Shown: positions 16,956 through 25,861, numbered from the stretch's first letter. The stretch is DNA of 64,000 nt from Anaerolinea sp. (GCA_013822395.1 PNKK01000014.1:1-64000), one strand, 5' to 3'. A program made the numbers and translations. Notes: generated by a model from the sequence alone, not told the origin.

Positions 16956-17835
16956 GGAGCGCCTCCAGAAGGTGCTCGCCGCCGCCGGGGTCGCGTCGCG
17001 CCGGGCGAGTGAAGCACTCATCGCCGCGGGTCGCGTTCGCGTCGACGGCCGCCCGGCGACGCTCGGCGAGCGGGTAGATCCGACCACCGCGCACATCGAG
17101 GTGGACGGCATGCCCGTCGGCATCGGGACCGCCCGAGCCTACGTCGCCCTCCACAAGCCGACTGGCGTGACGTCGACGACCCGCGACCGCCACGCGGACG
17201 CAACGGTCCTCGCCCTGCTCCCGACGGCGCTCGTGCCGGACGGGACTCGGCTCTACCCGGTCGGCCGCCTCGATCTCGACAGCGAGGGCCTGATCCTGCT
17301 CACGAACGACGGCGAGTGGGCGGACCGCGTGCTCCACCCGCGGTTCGGCGTCCAGCGGGAGTACGCCGTGGGGCTTGCCCGCCCGCTCGACCACGAGCAG
17401 GCTCGGGCGCTCCGCGCGGGCGTGCCGCTCGAGGAAGGCCTTGCCACCCTCGACGCGCCGCTGCGGCCAGCGACCACGCTTGAGACGCGGAACCTGGTTG
17501 GCCTGCTCCGACCGGCGCCGGCTTCCGATCTCAGCTGGTACCGTGCCGTCCTGGCCCAGGGCCGGAAGCGCCAGCTCCGCCGGATGTTCGGCGCGGTCGG
17601 CGCGCCGATCGAGCGACTCGTGAGAGTCCGGATCGGAGCGGTCCGCCTCGACGGCCTCGCCTCGGGTCGCGCCCGCCTCCTCCGGGCGCCGGAGATCCGG
17701 GCGCTTGGTGCCGGCGTCGTCGCGGCGCCCGTTCAGGGCAGACCCGCGGGCCCGGGCAGGCCGCGCCCTGTCCCGCGCCGGACGTCGCGTGACGCTCTCG
17801 CGACACGTCGACGAGAGGGCTACCCTCCAGGCTGA
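16936..17835 (+). CDS. rluB: 23S/16S rRNA pseudouridine synthase of the RsuA/RluB family
   Basis: Isomerises a uridine in rRNA. An S4 domain (ERLQKVLAAAGVASRRASEALIAAGRVRVDG, residues 7-50) is followed by the catalytic domain with YVALHKPTGVTST, the catalytic-Asp motif YPVGRLDLDSEGLILLTNDG and the C-terminal YRAVLAQGRKRQLRRMFGAVG. After about residue 260 there is a Pro/Arg-rich tail. ATG 16936 (MAASVPEERL) or GTG 16948 fit; the longer frame is scpB shadow. It overlaps scpB and its TGA overlaps the ATG of the ABC ATPase gene. Assignment to RluB rather than RsuA is by context with scpAB. Confidence 0.92.
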   Translation: MAASVPEERLQKVLAAAGVASRRASEALIAAGRVRVDGRPATLGERVDPTTAHIEVDGMPVGIGTARAYVALHKPTGVTSTTRDRHADATVLALLPTALVPDGTRLYPVGRLDLDSEGLILLTNDGEWADRVLHPRFGVQREYAVGLARPLDHEQARALRAGVPLEEGLATLDAPLRPATTLETRNLVGLLRPAPASDLSWYRAVLAQGRKRQLRRMFGAVGAPIERLVRVRIGAVRLDGLASGRARLLRAPEIRALGAGVVAAPVQGRPAGPGRPRPVPRRTSRDALATRRREGYPPG

Positions 17836-18587
17836 TGAGCGCCTCCGCCGCAGCGATTGAGGCCGAAGGGCTCCACAAGACCTTCGGATCGATCCACGCG
17901 GTCGACGGGATCGACCTCGCGCTCCAGCCCAACCGGGTCTACGGGCTCCTGGGACCGAACGGCTCCGGAAAGACGACCCTCATCCGGCTGATCGCCGGCC
18001 TCGCCCGGGCCACCGCCGGAGAAGCCCGGATCCTCGGCACGCGGATGCCGTCCCGGCCGATGCTCAGGCGGATCGGCTACATGCCCCAGGCCGAGGCGCT
18101 CTACCCGGAGCTGTCCGTCCGCGAGAACGTCGCGTTCTTCGCCCGGCTCGAAGGTGCCGTCTCCAACGACGCCATCGATCGCGTCCTCGAGCTCGTGGAG
18201 CTCGGCGACCGGCGCGGCACGCCGGCGATGCACCTGTCGGGCGGCATGCGCCGTCGCCTGTCCCTTGCCTGCACCCTCGTCCACGAGCCGCCGATCCTCT
18301 TCCTCGACGAGCCGACGGTCGGCGTCGACCCCGCCCTCCGGGTCCAGTTCTGGGCCCACTTCCGGCGCCTCGCGGCCGCCGGGACCACGATTCTCGTGGC
18401 GAGCCACGTCATGGATGAGGCCGACCGTTGCGACGAGCTCCTGTTCGTGCGGTCGGGCAAGGTCATCGCGCGCGGAACGCCCACGGAGCTGCGGCAGGGT
18501 GCCGGCACGACCGATCTCGAGGCCGCCTTCCTCCACTACGCCGGCCTCGACGCCGAGGGTCGCCCTCTGGTGGCCTCCGAGCCGTGA
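17835..18587 (+). CDS. ABC transporter ATP-binding protein (ABC-2/NatA type)
   Basis: Cytosolic ATPase of an ABC-2 exporter. Walker A GPNGSGKTT (about residues 37-45), Q-loop YMPQAEALYPELSV, signature LSGGMRRRL, Walker B ILFLDEPTVGVDP and the switch histidine in ILVASHVMDEADR are complete within 250 residues. It starts on the last base of the rluB stop and overlaps the permease gene, so it works with the product of 18584. The substrate is unknown; drugs, Na+ or lipids are typical of the class. Confidence 0.93.
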   Translation: MSASAAAIEAEGLHKTFGSIHAVDGIDLALQPNRVYGLLGPNGSGKTTLIRLIAGLARATAGEARILGTRMPSRPMLRRIGYMPQAEALYPELSVRENVAFFARLEGAVSNDAIDRVLELVELGDRRGTPAMHLSGGMRRRLSLACTLVHEPPILFLDEPTVGVDPALRVQFWAHFRRLAAAGTTILVASHVMDEADRCDELLFVRSGKVIARGTPTELRQGAGTTDLEAAFLHYAGLDAEGRPLVASEP

Positions 18588-19741
18588 GCATCGCACGAGT
18601 CCTCGCAGTCGCGCGCCGGATCGCCCAGGGCTTTCGGCGAGACGAGCGGACCCTCGGGCTCGTCTTCGTTGTGCCGATCGTCGTCACCGCGCTCCTCGGT
18701 TGGGTGCTTCGCGACCAGATGGACGCGACCGTCCGGGTCGCGGTGGCCGGGGCCATCGCCGATCAAGCTGCGCAGTCAAGGTTGGAGACGATCGCTGCCG
18801 AGTCCGGGATCGATCTCGAGGTCAGGAGCCTCGGCCTGAACGCATCGATCGAAGACGTACGCGCGGCGGTTCGGGCAGGGCGAGCCGATGTCGGAATCCT
18901 GATACCGATCCAGTATGGTGGTCCTCCGGCCGTGCAGGTCGTAACCGAGGGAGCCGATCCGGCCGCGGAATCGGGCATGATGGGCGCCCTTCAGATGCTG
19001 CTCCTCCGTGCCTTCGAGCCGTCCGGGAGCGGGCTCCTGAACGGACCGCCGACCTTCCGCCATGAGACGGTCTACCTCTCGCCGGATGCCGATACTCTCG
19101 ACGTCCTGGCCCCGGTCTTCCTCGGCTACTTCGGCTACTTCTTCGTCTTCCTGCTCACGGGGATCAGCTTCCTCCGCGAGCGCGTGGGCGGCACGCTGGA
19201 TCGCCTGCTCGCGACGCCGGTGACGCGCGTCGAAATCGTGCTCGGGTATAGCCTCGGATTCGGACTGTTTGCGACGCTCCAGGTCATCGTTCTAACCCTG
19301 TTCGTCCTCGCTCGGATCGACGTCCCAGCGATCGGCCCGATCCCGGCGTTCACGATCGGCCTCGATGTTCAGAGCGTCGGTAACCCTGTGCTCGCGTTCT
19401 TCGTTGCGCTCGTTCTCTCGCTCGGCGCGGTGAATCTCGGCGTCTTTCTCTCGACGTTCGCCCGGACCGAACTCCAGATCATCCAGTTCATCCCGCTCGT
19501 GATCGTGCCCCAGGGCCTGCTCGGCGGGATCTTCTGGCCGGTGGACCGGTTGCCGGACATCCTCCAGGTCGTCGCCAGGGCGCTCCCAATGACATATGCC
19601 GTCGACGGCCTCCGCGAGGTGATGCTCAAGGGCGCCGGCCTCGGATCGGCAGTCGTCCAGGGCGACCTGGCGGTGCTCGCGGGGATCGCCGTCTTGTTCG
19701 TGGCCCTCGCGGCCGGGACGATCAAGCGCGAGGTTGCCTGA
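18584..19741 (+). CDS. ABC-2 type transporter permease
   Basis: Membrane subunit paired with the preceding ATPase. One helix near residues 20-40 (LGLVFVVPIVVTALLGW) is followed by a large extracytoplasmic domain of about 140 residues and then five helices in the C-terminal half (FLGYFGYFFVFLLTGISFLRER, LGYSLGFGLFATLQVIVLTLFVL and so on) ending with VLAGIAVLFVALAAGTIKR. The conserved ABC-2 region FIPLVIVPQGLLGGIFWPVDRLP is present. The GTG at 18584 overlaps the ATPase stop (GTGA). Length 385 residues. No clue to substrate. Confidence 0.88.
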   Translation: MSIARVLAVARRIAQGFRRDERTLGLVFVVPIVVTALLGWVLRDQMDATVRVAVAGAIADQAAQSRLETIAAESGIDLEVRSLGLNASIEDVRAAVRAGRADVGILIPIQYGGPPAVQVVTEGADPAAESGMMGALQMLLLRAFEPSGSGLLNGPPTFRHETVYLSPDADTLDVLAPVFLGYFGYFFVFLLTGISFLRERVGGTLDRLLATPVTRVEIVLGYSLGFGLFATLQVIVLTLFVLARIDVPAIGPIPAFTIGLDVQSVGNPVLAFFVALVLSLGAVNLGVFLSTFARTELQIIQFIPLVIVPQGLLGGIFWPVDRLPDILQVVARALPMTYAVDGLREVMLKGAGLGSAVVQGDLAVLAGIAVLFVALAAGTIKREVA

Positions 19742-20007
19742 AAGACGCATGCGGGCCGTCCGCGATCGCCCGAGCATGGCCGCGGTCGCGTGACCCGCTC
19801 CGCGACCCTCGGGGGCGTCTTGATGCTCCTGCCGGACCCGGATACCGCTCCCGGGGGACGTTGGCTTGGAAACCGGGTGGGATGGAGCTCGGGTGTCGTC
19901 CCGACTCACCGGCACGGGCGGCGAGATGGGCGCCCTCGCCTGGGGGAGGCGAGCCAACGACCGGGATCCGCGCCCCGGTGCCCCGGTGCCCCCGGGGCCC
20001 CGGCCGG

Positions 20008-20013
20008 TACCAT
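20008..20013 (+). promoter_or_regulatory. -10 box (TACCAT) for a leaderless cmk-plsC transcript
   Basis: TACCAT ends 7 nt before ATG 20021 and there is no Shine-Dalgarno sequence. The preceding gap (19742-20007) is GC-rich with CCCCGGTG repeats but no gene. Confidence 0.5.
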
Positions 20014-20020
20014 CCGGGCG

Positions 20021-21538
20021 ATGTCTGACGACGCCGAGGTTCAGTCGCGCCCCGGGCTGGTGGTCGCCCTCGATGGTCCCGCGTCCTCGGGGAAGAGCAG
20101 CGTCGGGGCGGCCGCGGCCGTCGCACTCGGCTACCGGTTCTGCGACACGGGTCTCCTGTACCGCGCCGTCACGTGGCTGGCCGTTCAGCGGGGGATCGGG
20201 GAATCGGATCCGGCGGGACTCGTGCAGCTCGTCGGCTCCGTCCAGCTGCTCGCCGATGACGGCGGGCGGCTGGCCCACGTCGCGATCGACGGCGAGGACG
20301 TCACCGATGCCGTTCGCGGTCCTGACGTCGATGCGGCCGTCTCGGCGGTCTCCCGTGTCCCGGAGGTGCGCGCCGCGCTCCTGGAGCGGCAGCGCCGCAT
20401 TGCCTCCGCGGGCCGGATCATCATGGCCGGCCGCGACATCGGGACGGTTGTCCTGCCCAACGCCGATCTGAAGCTCTACCTCGACGCGACCGCGGAGGAG
20501 CGCGCGCGCCGGCGGGCGGAGGAGCGAGGGCTGGCCTCAGATGGTCCTGAGGCCGCGGAGATCCTCGAGCAGCTTCGCCGGCGGGACGTCATCGATTCGA
20601 CGCGACCGGTGGCGCCGCTCCGGGCGGCTCCGGATGCCGTCCATCTGCAGACCGACGGCAACGAGTTCGAGCGGACCGTCCGGCTCGTCGTGGATGCCGT
20701 CCAGCACCGCGAGGCGGAGCTGGCCGGCTCCGGGGTCAACGTCACAGCCACTCCGGCCCAACCTGCGGTACCGCCCCGGCCCACGCAGCCGCGAGCCGCG
20801 CCCGGACGCCGCCAGCGACGCCCGATCGAGCCGACGCCGATCGCGGCGTTCCTGAACCCTCTGATCCTGTTCGGCTCGTTCGTCCTGCGCGTCGTTGTCC
20901 GATTGTTCACGCGGGTCCGGATCGAGGGCGACCTCGCCGCGATTCCGCGTGCGGGGAGCGTCCTGATCGCCGCGAACCACGCCTCGAACGCCGATCCGGT
21001 GCTGATCGGCGCGTTCCTGAACCCCCGACTCGGGCGACCGATGAACTGGCTCGGAAAGCGCGAGGTATTCGAGTGGCCGGTCCTCTCCTGGCTCGTGCGC
21101 CAGGCCGGGGTCCACCCCGTTGACCGCGGGGCGGCCGACGTCGAGGCCTTCCGCTCGGCAATGCGGATCCTGGAAGCCGGTCACGTCCTGGCCGTCTTCC
21201 CGGAAGGCACCCGGAGCCCGGACGGCCGCCTCCAGGCGGCGAAGGACGGGGTGGCGGTGCTGGCTCTGCGTTCCGGTGCCACGGTCGTCCCGATCGGCGT
21301 GGGGGACAGCGATCGCCTCTGGCCGAAAGGCCGGCTCCTGCCACGGTTCACACCTTCGGTCACGGTCACGATCGGTGCACCGTTCCGCCTGAATGAGGCG
21401 CTCGCGGCGGAGGACCCCGAGGCTGCCCAGGACCGCCGCCGCGCGAAGGAGGCCGGGACGGTGCTGATCATGCGGCGCATCGCCGCGCTCCTCCCCGAGC
21501 GCCAGCGCGGCATCTATGGCGGGTCGCCGCCCTCCTGA
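20021..21538 (+). CDS. Cytidylate kinase fused to 1-acylglycerol-3-phosphate acyltransferase
   Basis: Two complete enzymes in one 505-residue chain. Residues 10-225 are CMP kinase: P-loop DGPASSGKSS (19-27), RFCDTGLLYRAVTWLA, MAGRDIGTVVLPNADLKLYLDA and IDSTRPVAPLRAA. A Pro/Arg/Ala-rich linker (about 230-270) leads to a hydrophobic segment (LILFGSFVLRVVVRLF) and a PlsC domain with the HX4D motif (H320, D325 in NHASNADP), FPEGTRS (396-402) and the VVPIGV strand. The kinase phosphorylates CMP/dCMP; the acyltransferase makes phosphatidate at the membrane. cmk and plsC are separate neighbours in many Firmicutes, so a fusion of adjacent genes is likely. The start is fixed by the leaderless -10 box. 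Confidence 0.93.
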   Translation: MSDDAEVQSRPGLVVALDGPASSGKSSVGAAAAVALGYRFCDTGLLYRAVTWLAVQRGIGESDPAGLVQLVGSVQLLADDGGRLAHVAIDGEDVTDAVRGPDVDAAVSAVSRVPEVRAALLERQRRIASAGRIIMAGRDIGTVVLPNADLKLYLDATAEERARRRAEERGLASDGPEAAEILEQLRRRDVIDSTRPVAPLRAAPDAVHLQTDGNEFERTVRLVVDAVQHREAELAGSGVNVTATPAQPAVPPRPTQPRAAPGRRQRRPIEPTPIAAFLNPLILFGSFVLRVVVRLFTRVRIEGDLAAIPRAGSVLIAANHASNADPVLIGAFLNPRLGRPMNWLGKREVFEWPVLSWLVRQAGVHPVDRGAADVEAFRSAMRILEAGHVLAVFPEGTRSPDGRLQAAKDGVAVLALRSGATVVPIGVGDSDRLWPKGRLLPRFTPSVTVTIGAPFRLNEALAAEDPEAAQDRRRAKEAGTVLIMRRIAALLPERQRGIYGGSPPS

Positions 21539-21707
21539 CTCGGCCACCGGATTCGCCTTGGCGCGGGCCACCTCGCGACCGCCCGTCTTGGCCTTCAGAC
21601 GACTCATCTGCCGTTCGAGCGAGCGTGACCCGTTGCCCGGTCTGACGTCATGGACAGCATGCCGAACGTGGTCTTGAGTGGAATGCACTCGGACACGGCT
21701 CAGCCTG

Positions 21708-21737
21708 GGATTGGGCGTGCGCGGATTGGGCGTGCGC
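21708..21737 (+). repeat. 15-bp tandem repeat upstream of ispH
   Basis: GGATTGGGCGTGCGC occurs twice head to tail at 21708-21722 and 21723-21737. It is part of a 272-bp gap (21539-21810) in which I see no gene. Confidence 0.8.
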
Positions 21738-21810
21738 GGGTCGCCCGACAGCCGCCACGGACGGCCGCTCGGATGGGCCCGCGGCGACCCGTGCGATACT
21801 TCCGGGGAGC

Positions 21811-22770
21811 ATGGGAACCGTCACCGACATTCGAATCGCGAAACGAACCGGCTTCTGCTACGGTGTTCGCGAGGCCATCGACAAGGCCAAGGAGGCCAGC
21901 GCCGCCGGCAAGGCCACCCACACCCTGGGCCAGGTCGTCCACAACGAAGGGGTCGTCAACGATCTCCAGTCGATGGGCATCCGGACGGTCGAGACGCTCG
22001 ACGACGTCGACCATGGCGCCGCCGTGGTCATTCGCGCGCACGGCGTGCGCCCGGAGGTCATGGACCGGGCCACGGCGCGCGGCCTCGAGGTGATCGACGG
22101 AACCTGCACCTGGGTGATCCAGGAGCAGCGCGAGCTCGTCAAGCTCGTCGACGAAGGCTACACGATCGTCCTCCTCGGCACCCCGAAGCACCCCGAGGTG
22201 GTGGGGCTGCTTGGGTTCGCGCCGGATGCGATCGTGGTCGACGAGGAGGACGACTGGGACCGCATTCCGCACAAGAAGAAGATGGCGCTCATCTCGCAGA
22301 GCACGCAGCCGCCCTGGAAGTTCGAGAAGCTCGCCGCCTTCATGGTCGGCCACAGCCACGAGCTGAAGATCGTCAATACGGTCTGTCCGGTCACGATCCG
22401 TCGCCAGCAGGACACGCTGGATGCAGCGCGCGAGGTCGATCTCATGGTCGTGGTGGGCGGGCGCTCCTCGGCGAACACGAAGGAGCTGACGCGCCTGTGC
22501 GGGATCGCCGGGACGCCGGCCATCCAGATCGAATCCGTGCGTGACCTTGACGACCCGGCCGCCTTCGAGGGCCGGCAGATCGTCGGCGTGACCGGCGGAA
22601 CCTCCACGCCGATCGAGGATCTCCACGCCGTGGCCCGGCGGATCCTCGAGGTCGCCGGCACACCGGCTGCGAAGGCCCGTGCGGAGCAGCTTGCCGACGC
22701 CGCGTTCGCCGTCGCGGCAACCCCCGCCGGCCGGACCACGTCGCTGCCGTCCGTGTCAGGTGTGAGCTGA
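21811..22770 (+). CDS. ispH: 4-hydroxy-3-methylbut-2-enyl diphosphate reductase
   Basis: Last enzyme of the MEP pathway; reduces HMBPP to IPP and DMAPP using a [4Fe-4S] cluster. The three cluster cysteines are C16 (GFCYGVREAI), C99 (DGTCTWV) and C192 (NTVCPVTIRRQ). LGTPKHPEVVG and the C-terminal GVTGGTSTPIEDL segment with the substrate-binding Ser/Thr are present. Length 319 residues is typical. ATG 21811 has GGGGAG just upstream and a GATACT hexamer 10 nt before the start. It follows cmk-plsC as in several bacterial phyla and complements dxs in this window. Confidence 0.95.
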   Translation: MGTVTDIRIAKRTGFCYGVREAIDKAKEASAAGKATHTLGQVVHNEGVVNDLQSMGIRTVETLDDVDHGAAVVIRAHGVRPEVMDRATARGLEVIDGTCTWVIQEQRELVKLVDEGYTIVLLGTPKHPEVVGLLGFAPDAIVVDEEDDWDRIPHKKKMALISQSTQPPWKFEKLAAFMVGHSHELKIVNTVCPVTIRRQQDTLDAAREVDLMVVVGGRSSANTKELTRLCGIAGTPAIQIESVRDLDDPAAFEGRQIVGVTGGTSTPIEDLHAVARRILEVAGTPAAKARAEQLADAAFAVAATPAGRTTSLPSVSGVS

Positions 22771-22833
22771 CATGGCAGGAATCCTCGGACCGATGACTCG
22801 CGGAGCGTCGCCTCGGTTCTCGGAGGATGGATC

Positions 22834-24498
22834 GTGAGTCGATCCCGGAGCCCGATTCCGATCGTGGCGATCGTCGGAAGACCGAATGTTGGGAAGAGCA
22901 CTCTCTTCAATCGGATCGTCGGAGAGCGGACGGCGATTGTCGAAGACCGTGCCCGCACCACCCGCGACCGCCTCTACGGCGACACGGAGTGGAACGCCCG
23001 GCGCTTCGTGGTCGTGGACACGGGCGGCCTGGAAGTCTCCCCCGACGATCCGATCGAGGCGGCGGTCCAGGTTCAGGCCCGGCTCGCGATCGCCGAGGCC
23101 GACGTCATCATCCTCGTCGTTGATGCCATCACCGGGTTGACGCCGGCCGACCAGGAGGCCGCCGACCTCCTCCGGGTCGCGAAGGCGCCGGTGTTCGTGG
23201 CCGTGAACAAGGCGGACAACGCCAGCCGCGAGCTCGATGCGGCCGAGTTCTGGCAGCTTGGCTGGGACCGGACCTTCGCCATCGCCGCGTCGCACGGACG
23301 CGGGGTTGCGGACCTGCTCGACGAGGTCGTGCTCGCGCTCCCGCCCGAGAGCCCTCAGGAGCTCGCTCGGAAGCAGCGCGAGGTCGAAGCCGAGGCGTTC
23401 GCGGCCGAGGTCGCCGCGGGTCGGCTGGAGCCGTTCGTTGTGAGCGACGACGAGAGCGACGACGACGCCGAGGTGGACGACGGTGCCGGCCCCGAGGTCG
23501 ACGAGGTCGAGGCCGCTCGTTGGGACGCGATGCTGGCCGCCGCGAGCGACGACGAACCGCCGGCGATCGCGTTCGTCGGGCGCCCGAACGTCGGAAAGTC
23601 GAGCCTGCTCAACGCCCTGCTCGGCGAGGAGCGGACGATCGTCAGCGAGATCCCGGGCACGACACGTGACGCCATCGACACCCGGATCGCGTGGGGTCGG
23701 ACCGAGGTGGTTCTCATCGACACCGCCGGCATCAGGAAGCGCGGCAAGGTCGCCTCGGGGTCGACGGCGGAACGATATTCGACGCTTCGGAGCCTGAAGG
23801 CGATCTCCCGGGCCGACGTCGCCGTTCTCCTCATCGACGGTGTCGACGGGCTGACCGCGCAGGACGCCCACATCGCCGGCTACGTCGTCGAGGAGGGCAA
23901 GGGTCTGGTCGTCGCGGTGAACAAGTGGGACGCCGTCGAGGACAAGAAGGGCAGCACCTTCGACCAGTACGTCCAATGGATCCGTCACGAGGCCCCGTTC
24001 CTCGACTTCGCGCCGGTCGTCAGCATCTCCGCCAGGACGGGCCAGCGTGTCCAGCGCGTGCTCGAGCTGGCGATCGACGTCTGGGCGGAGCGCCGCAAGC
24101 GCGTCTCGACGGGCGAGCTGAACCGGATCCTGACGAGCGCGTCGAACCGTCAGCAGCCGCCGATCGTCAAGGGCAAGCGACCCAAGCTCTTCTACGCGAC
24201 GCAGGCATCGGTGGCGCCACCGACGTTCGTCTTCTTCGCCCGTGAGGCGGGCTCGGTCCACTTCAGCTACCAGCGCTACCTGGAGAACCGGCTGCGCGAC
24301 GCATTTGGTTTCCTCGGGACGCCGATCCGGCTCGTCTTCCGGGAGCGGGCCGGGATCCGCGCGGAGCGCCGGGCCACCAAGGGTGCGGCGAAGGGCGCGA
24401 AGGCCACCGCGAAGGGCGCGAAGGCCGCCGCGAAGGGCGCGAAGGCCGCCGCGAAGAGCCGGGTCCGACCGACAGCGGCTTCGAAGCGAGGCCGATGA
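22834..24498 (+). CDS. der: Ribosome biogenesis GTPase Der (EngA)
   Basis: Double GTPase for 50S ribosome assembly. The first G domain has GRPNVGKSTLF (G1), DTGGLE (G3) and NKAD (G4); the second has GRPNVGKSSLLNALLG, DTAGIRKRGKV and NKWD; a KH-like domain follows (KLFYATQASVAPPTFVFF, RYLENRLRDAFGFLGTPIRLVF). Two features are unusual: an acidic insert between the G domains (about residues 205-235, with SDDESDDDAEVDD) and a Lys/Ala-rich C-terminal tail (about 511-554) built on three 21-bp DNA repeats. GTG start 22834. Its stop overlaps the gpsA ATG (ATGA), as der and gpsA are adjacent in many bacteria. Confidence 0.96.
   Translation: MSRSRSPIPIVAIVGRPNVGKSTLFNRIVGERTAIVEDRARTTRDRLYGDTEWNARRFVVVDTGGLEVSPDDPIEAAVQVQARLAIAEADVIILVVDAITGLTPADQEAADLLRVAKAPVFVAVNKADNASRELDAAEFWQLGWDRTFAIAASHGRGVADLLDEVVLALPPESPQELARKQREVEAEAFAAEVAAGRLEPFVVSDDESDDDAEVDDGAGPEVDEVEAARWDAMLAAASDDEPPAIAFVGRPNVGKSSLLNALLGEERTIVSEIPGTTRDAIDTRIAWGRTEVVLIDTAGIRKRGKVASGSTAERYSTLRSLKAISRADVAVLLIDGVDGLTAQDAHIAGYVVEEGKGLVVAVNKWDAVEDKKGSTFDQYVQWIRHEAPFLDFAPVVSISARTGQRVQRVLELAIDVWAERRKRVSTGELNRILTSASNRQQPPIVKGKRPKLFYATQASVAPPTFVFFAREAGSVHFSYQRYLENRLRDAFGFLGTPIRLVFRERAGIRAERRATKGAAKGAKATAKGAKAAAKGAKAAAKSRVRPTAASKRGR
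24388..24450 (+). repeat. Three tandem 21-bp coding repeats in the der tail
   Basis: Each unit encodes AKGAKA(T/A) and the copies (24388-24408, 24409-24429, 24430-24450) differ at a single position. They make a lysine- and alanine-rich tail like that of histone H1-type proteins. Confidence 0.9.
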
Positions 24499-25556
24499 CC
24501 GAGGGCCTGCCGCGCGTCGCGGTCATCGGGAGCGGCGCCTGGGGCACGACGCTCGCACTGCTCGTGGCGCGCTCGGAGGCGGTGACCCTGCTCTGCCGCT
24601 CCGCGGAGACCGAGGCCCGACTCCGGAACGAGCGCCGGAACGAGCGCCGGCTGCCGGGCGTGGTGCTGCCGGACTCCGTGCTGCCGACCTCGGATCCGGC
24701 GAGGCTCGCCGGGGCGGATCTCCTCATCGTGGCCGTCCCGTCGGCGCACCTTCGGGCGACGATGGTGCGACTCGCGGGCTCGATCCCGTCGGGCGCAGAC
24801 GTCCTGTCGGTCGTGAAGGGCCTCGAGCTCGGGACCCTGCTTCGGATGACCCAGGTCATCGCCGAGGCCGGCGAGATCGAGCCGGGGCGAATCGCGGCCC
24901 TCTCCGGCCCGAACCTGGCCCTCGAGATCGCAAGCGGGCTGCCGGCCTCCGCGGTCGTCGCGGCGGAGGACCCGGCCCTCGCCGAGCGGATCGTGGAGCG
25001 GCTTGGGCGCCGCGAGTTCCGGCTCTACACGAACACGGACATCCTGGGCGTCGAGCTGTGCGGGGCGCTCAAGAACGTGATCGCGATCGCGGCGGGTGCC
25101 GCCGACGGCCTCGGCTTCGGCGACAACGGCAAGGCCGGTCTCATGACCCGCGGGCTCGCCGAGATGATGCGCGTGGGCATCGCGGCGGGAGCGAACCCAC
25201 TCACCTTCGCCGGCCTGGCGGGGATCGGCGACGTCATCGCGACCTGTGGGTCCAGGCTGTCGAGGAACCATCGCCTGGGTGAGGAGCTTGCACGGGGTCG
25301 TGCCTGGCAGGAGATCGAGGCGACCCTGCCGGGGGTCGCCGAGGGCGCGTACACGGTCGACGCCGCGCTCGCCCTCGCCGATCGCCTCGGCGTCGAGATG
25401 CCGATCGCCCACGAGGTCCACAACGCGCTCTTCGAGGGGAAGAGCGTCCGGCGCTGCCTCGTGGACCTTCTGGCCCGCGAGTCGAAGGACGAGCTGGCTG
25501 ACTTCCGGACTTGGGTCGAGCGCTTTGGCGCCGCGGGAGACGACGCGGCCGTCTGA
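24495..25556 (+). CDS. gpsA: Glycerol-3-phosphate dehydrogenase [NAD(P)+]
   Basis: Makes sn-glycerol 3-phosphate from dihydroxyacetone phosphate, the backbone for the PlsC-type acyltransferases. The N-terminal Rossmann motif is GSGAWGTTLA; LIVAVPSAHLR, VVKGLE, ALSGPNLALEIA and the catalytic lysine K193 in GVELCGALKNVIAIAAG follow, with the substrate-binding GLAGIGDVIATC and RNHRLGEELARG. Length 353 is usual. It overlaps der by four bases. After its stop come short tandem repeats and tRNA-Pro. Confidence 0.96.
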   Translation: MTEGLPRVAVIGSGAWGTTLALLVARSEAVTLLCRSAETEARLRNERRNERRLPGVVLPDSVLPTSDPARLAGADLLIVAVPSAHLRATMVRLAGSIPSGADVLSVVKGLELGTLLRMTQVIAEAGEIEPGRIAALSGPNLALEIASGLPASAVVAAEDPALAERIVERLGRREFRLYTNTDILGVELCGALKNVIAIAAGAADGLGFGDNGKAGLMTRGLAEMMRVGIAAGANPLTFAGLAGIGDVIATCGSRLSRNHRLGEELARGRAWQEIEATLPGVAEGAYTVDAALALADRLGVEMPIAHEVHNALFEGKSVRRCLVDLLARESKDELADFRTWVERFGAAGDDAAV

Positions 25557-25587
25557 CGAACGCGAGCACCCATTCGAGCGCCCGAGG

Positions 25588-25658
25588 GTTGGGCGAGACC
25601 CGTTGGGCGAGACCGAAGGCTGGGCCCGATGGCTGGGCATCGAGACCGATGGCTGGGC
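25588..25658 (+). repeat. Degenerate tandem repeats between gpsA and tRNA-Pro
   Basis: GTTGGGCGAGACC occurs at 25588-25600 and 25602-25614, and GATGGCTGGGC at 25628-25638 and 25648-25658, with a related GGCTGGGC in between. They lie directly upstream of the tRNA promoter. Confidence 0.75.
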
Positions 25659-25674
25659 CTGCTCTGTCCTCTGC

Positions 25675-25680
25675 TAGACT
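25675..25680 (+). promoter_or_regulatory. -10 box (TAGACT) of tRNA-Pro
   Basis: TAGACT lies 11 nt before the first tRNA base. No good -35 hexamer could be seen at 16-18 bp. Confidence 0.5.
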
Positions 25681-25691
25681 CCTGCCCTGTC

Positions 25692-25767
25692 GGGGCGTGG
25701 CGCAGTCTGGTAGCGCACCAGTCTGGGGGACTGGTGGTCGTCGGTTCAAATCCGGCCGCCCCGACCA
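25692..25767 (+). tRNA. tRNA-Pro (anticodon GGG)
   Basis: A complete cloverleaf of 76 nt. The acceptor stem is CGGGGCG paired with CGCCCCG, then discriminator A and a genome-encoded CCA. The anticodon stem CCAGT/ACTGG encloses the loop CTGGGGG, giving anticodon GGG. The T-loop GTTCAAATC is standard. Confidence 0.96.
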
Positions 25768-25846
25768 GTAGTCATCCGTCCCCTCGCGCCCTCGCCCCGT
25801 CCCCTCGCCCTCGCGCCAGTCCCGTGCGCCCGATTCCGTCGTTTCC

Positions 25847-25861
25847 TTGCACTGGGTGCAA
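25847..25861. repeat. Palindrome TTGCAC-N3-GTGCAA
   Basis: Perfect 6-bp arms with a TGG centre; first of a series of elements with TTGCA/TGCAA ends. A related GTTGC/GCAAC pair lies at 25876-25896. Confidence 0.7.

Noticed and set aside
21539..21688. Minus-strand start region (MSRLKAKTGGREVARAKANP) after cmk-plsC
   Set aside because: The first residues look protein-like and basic, but the frame continues only as plsC shadow and there is no separate stop or homologue I can name.
21795..21800. GATACT before ispH as a leaderless -10 box
   Set aside because: It ends 10 nt before the ATG rather than 6-7, and a GGGGAG ribosome binding site is present, so it does not fit the leaderless class strictly.
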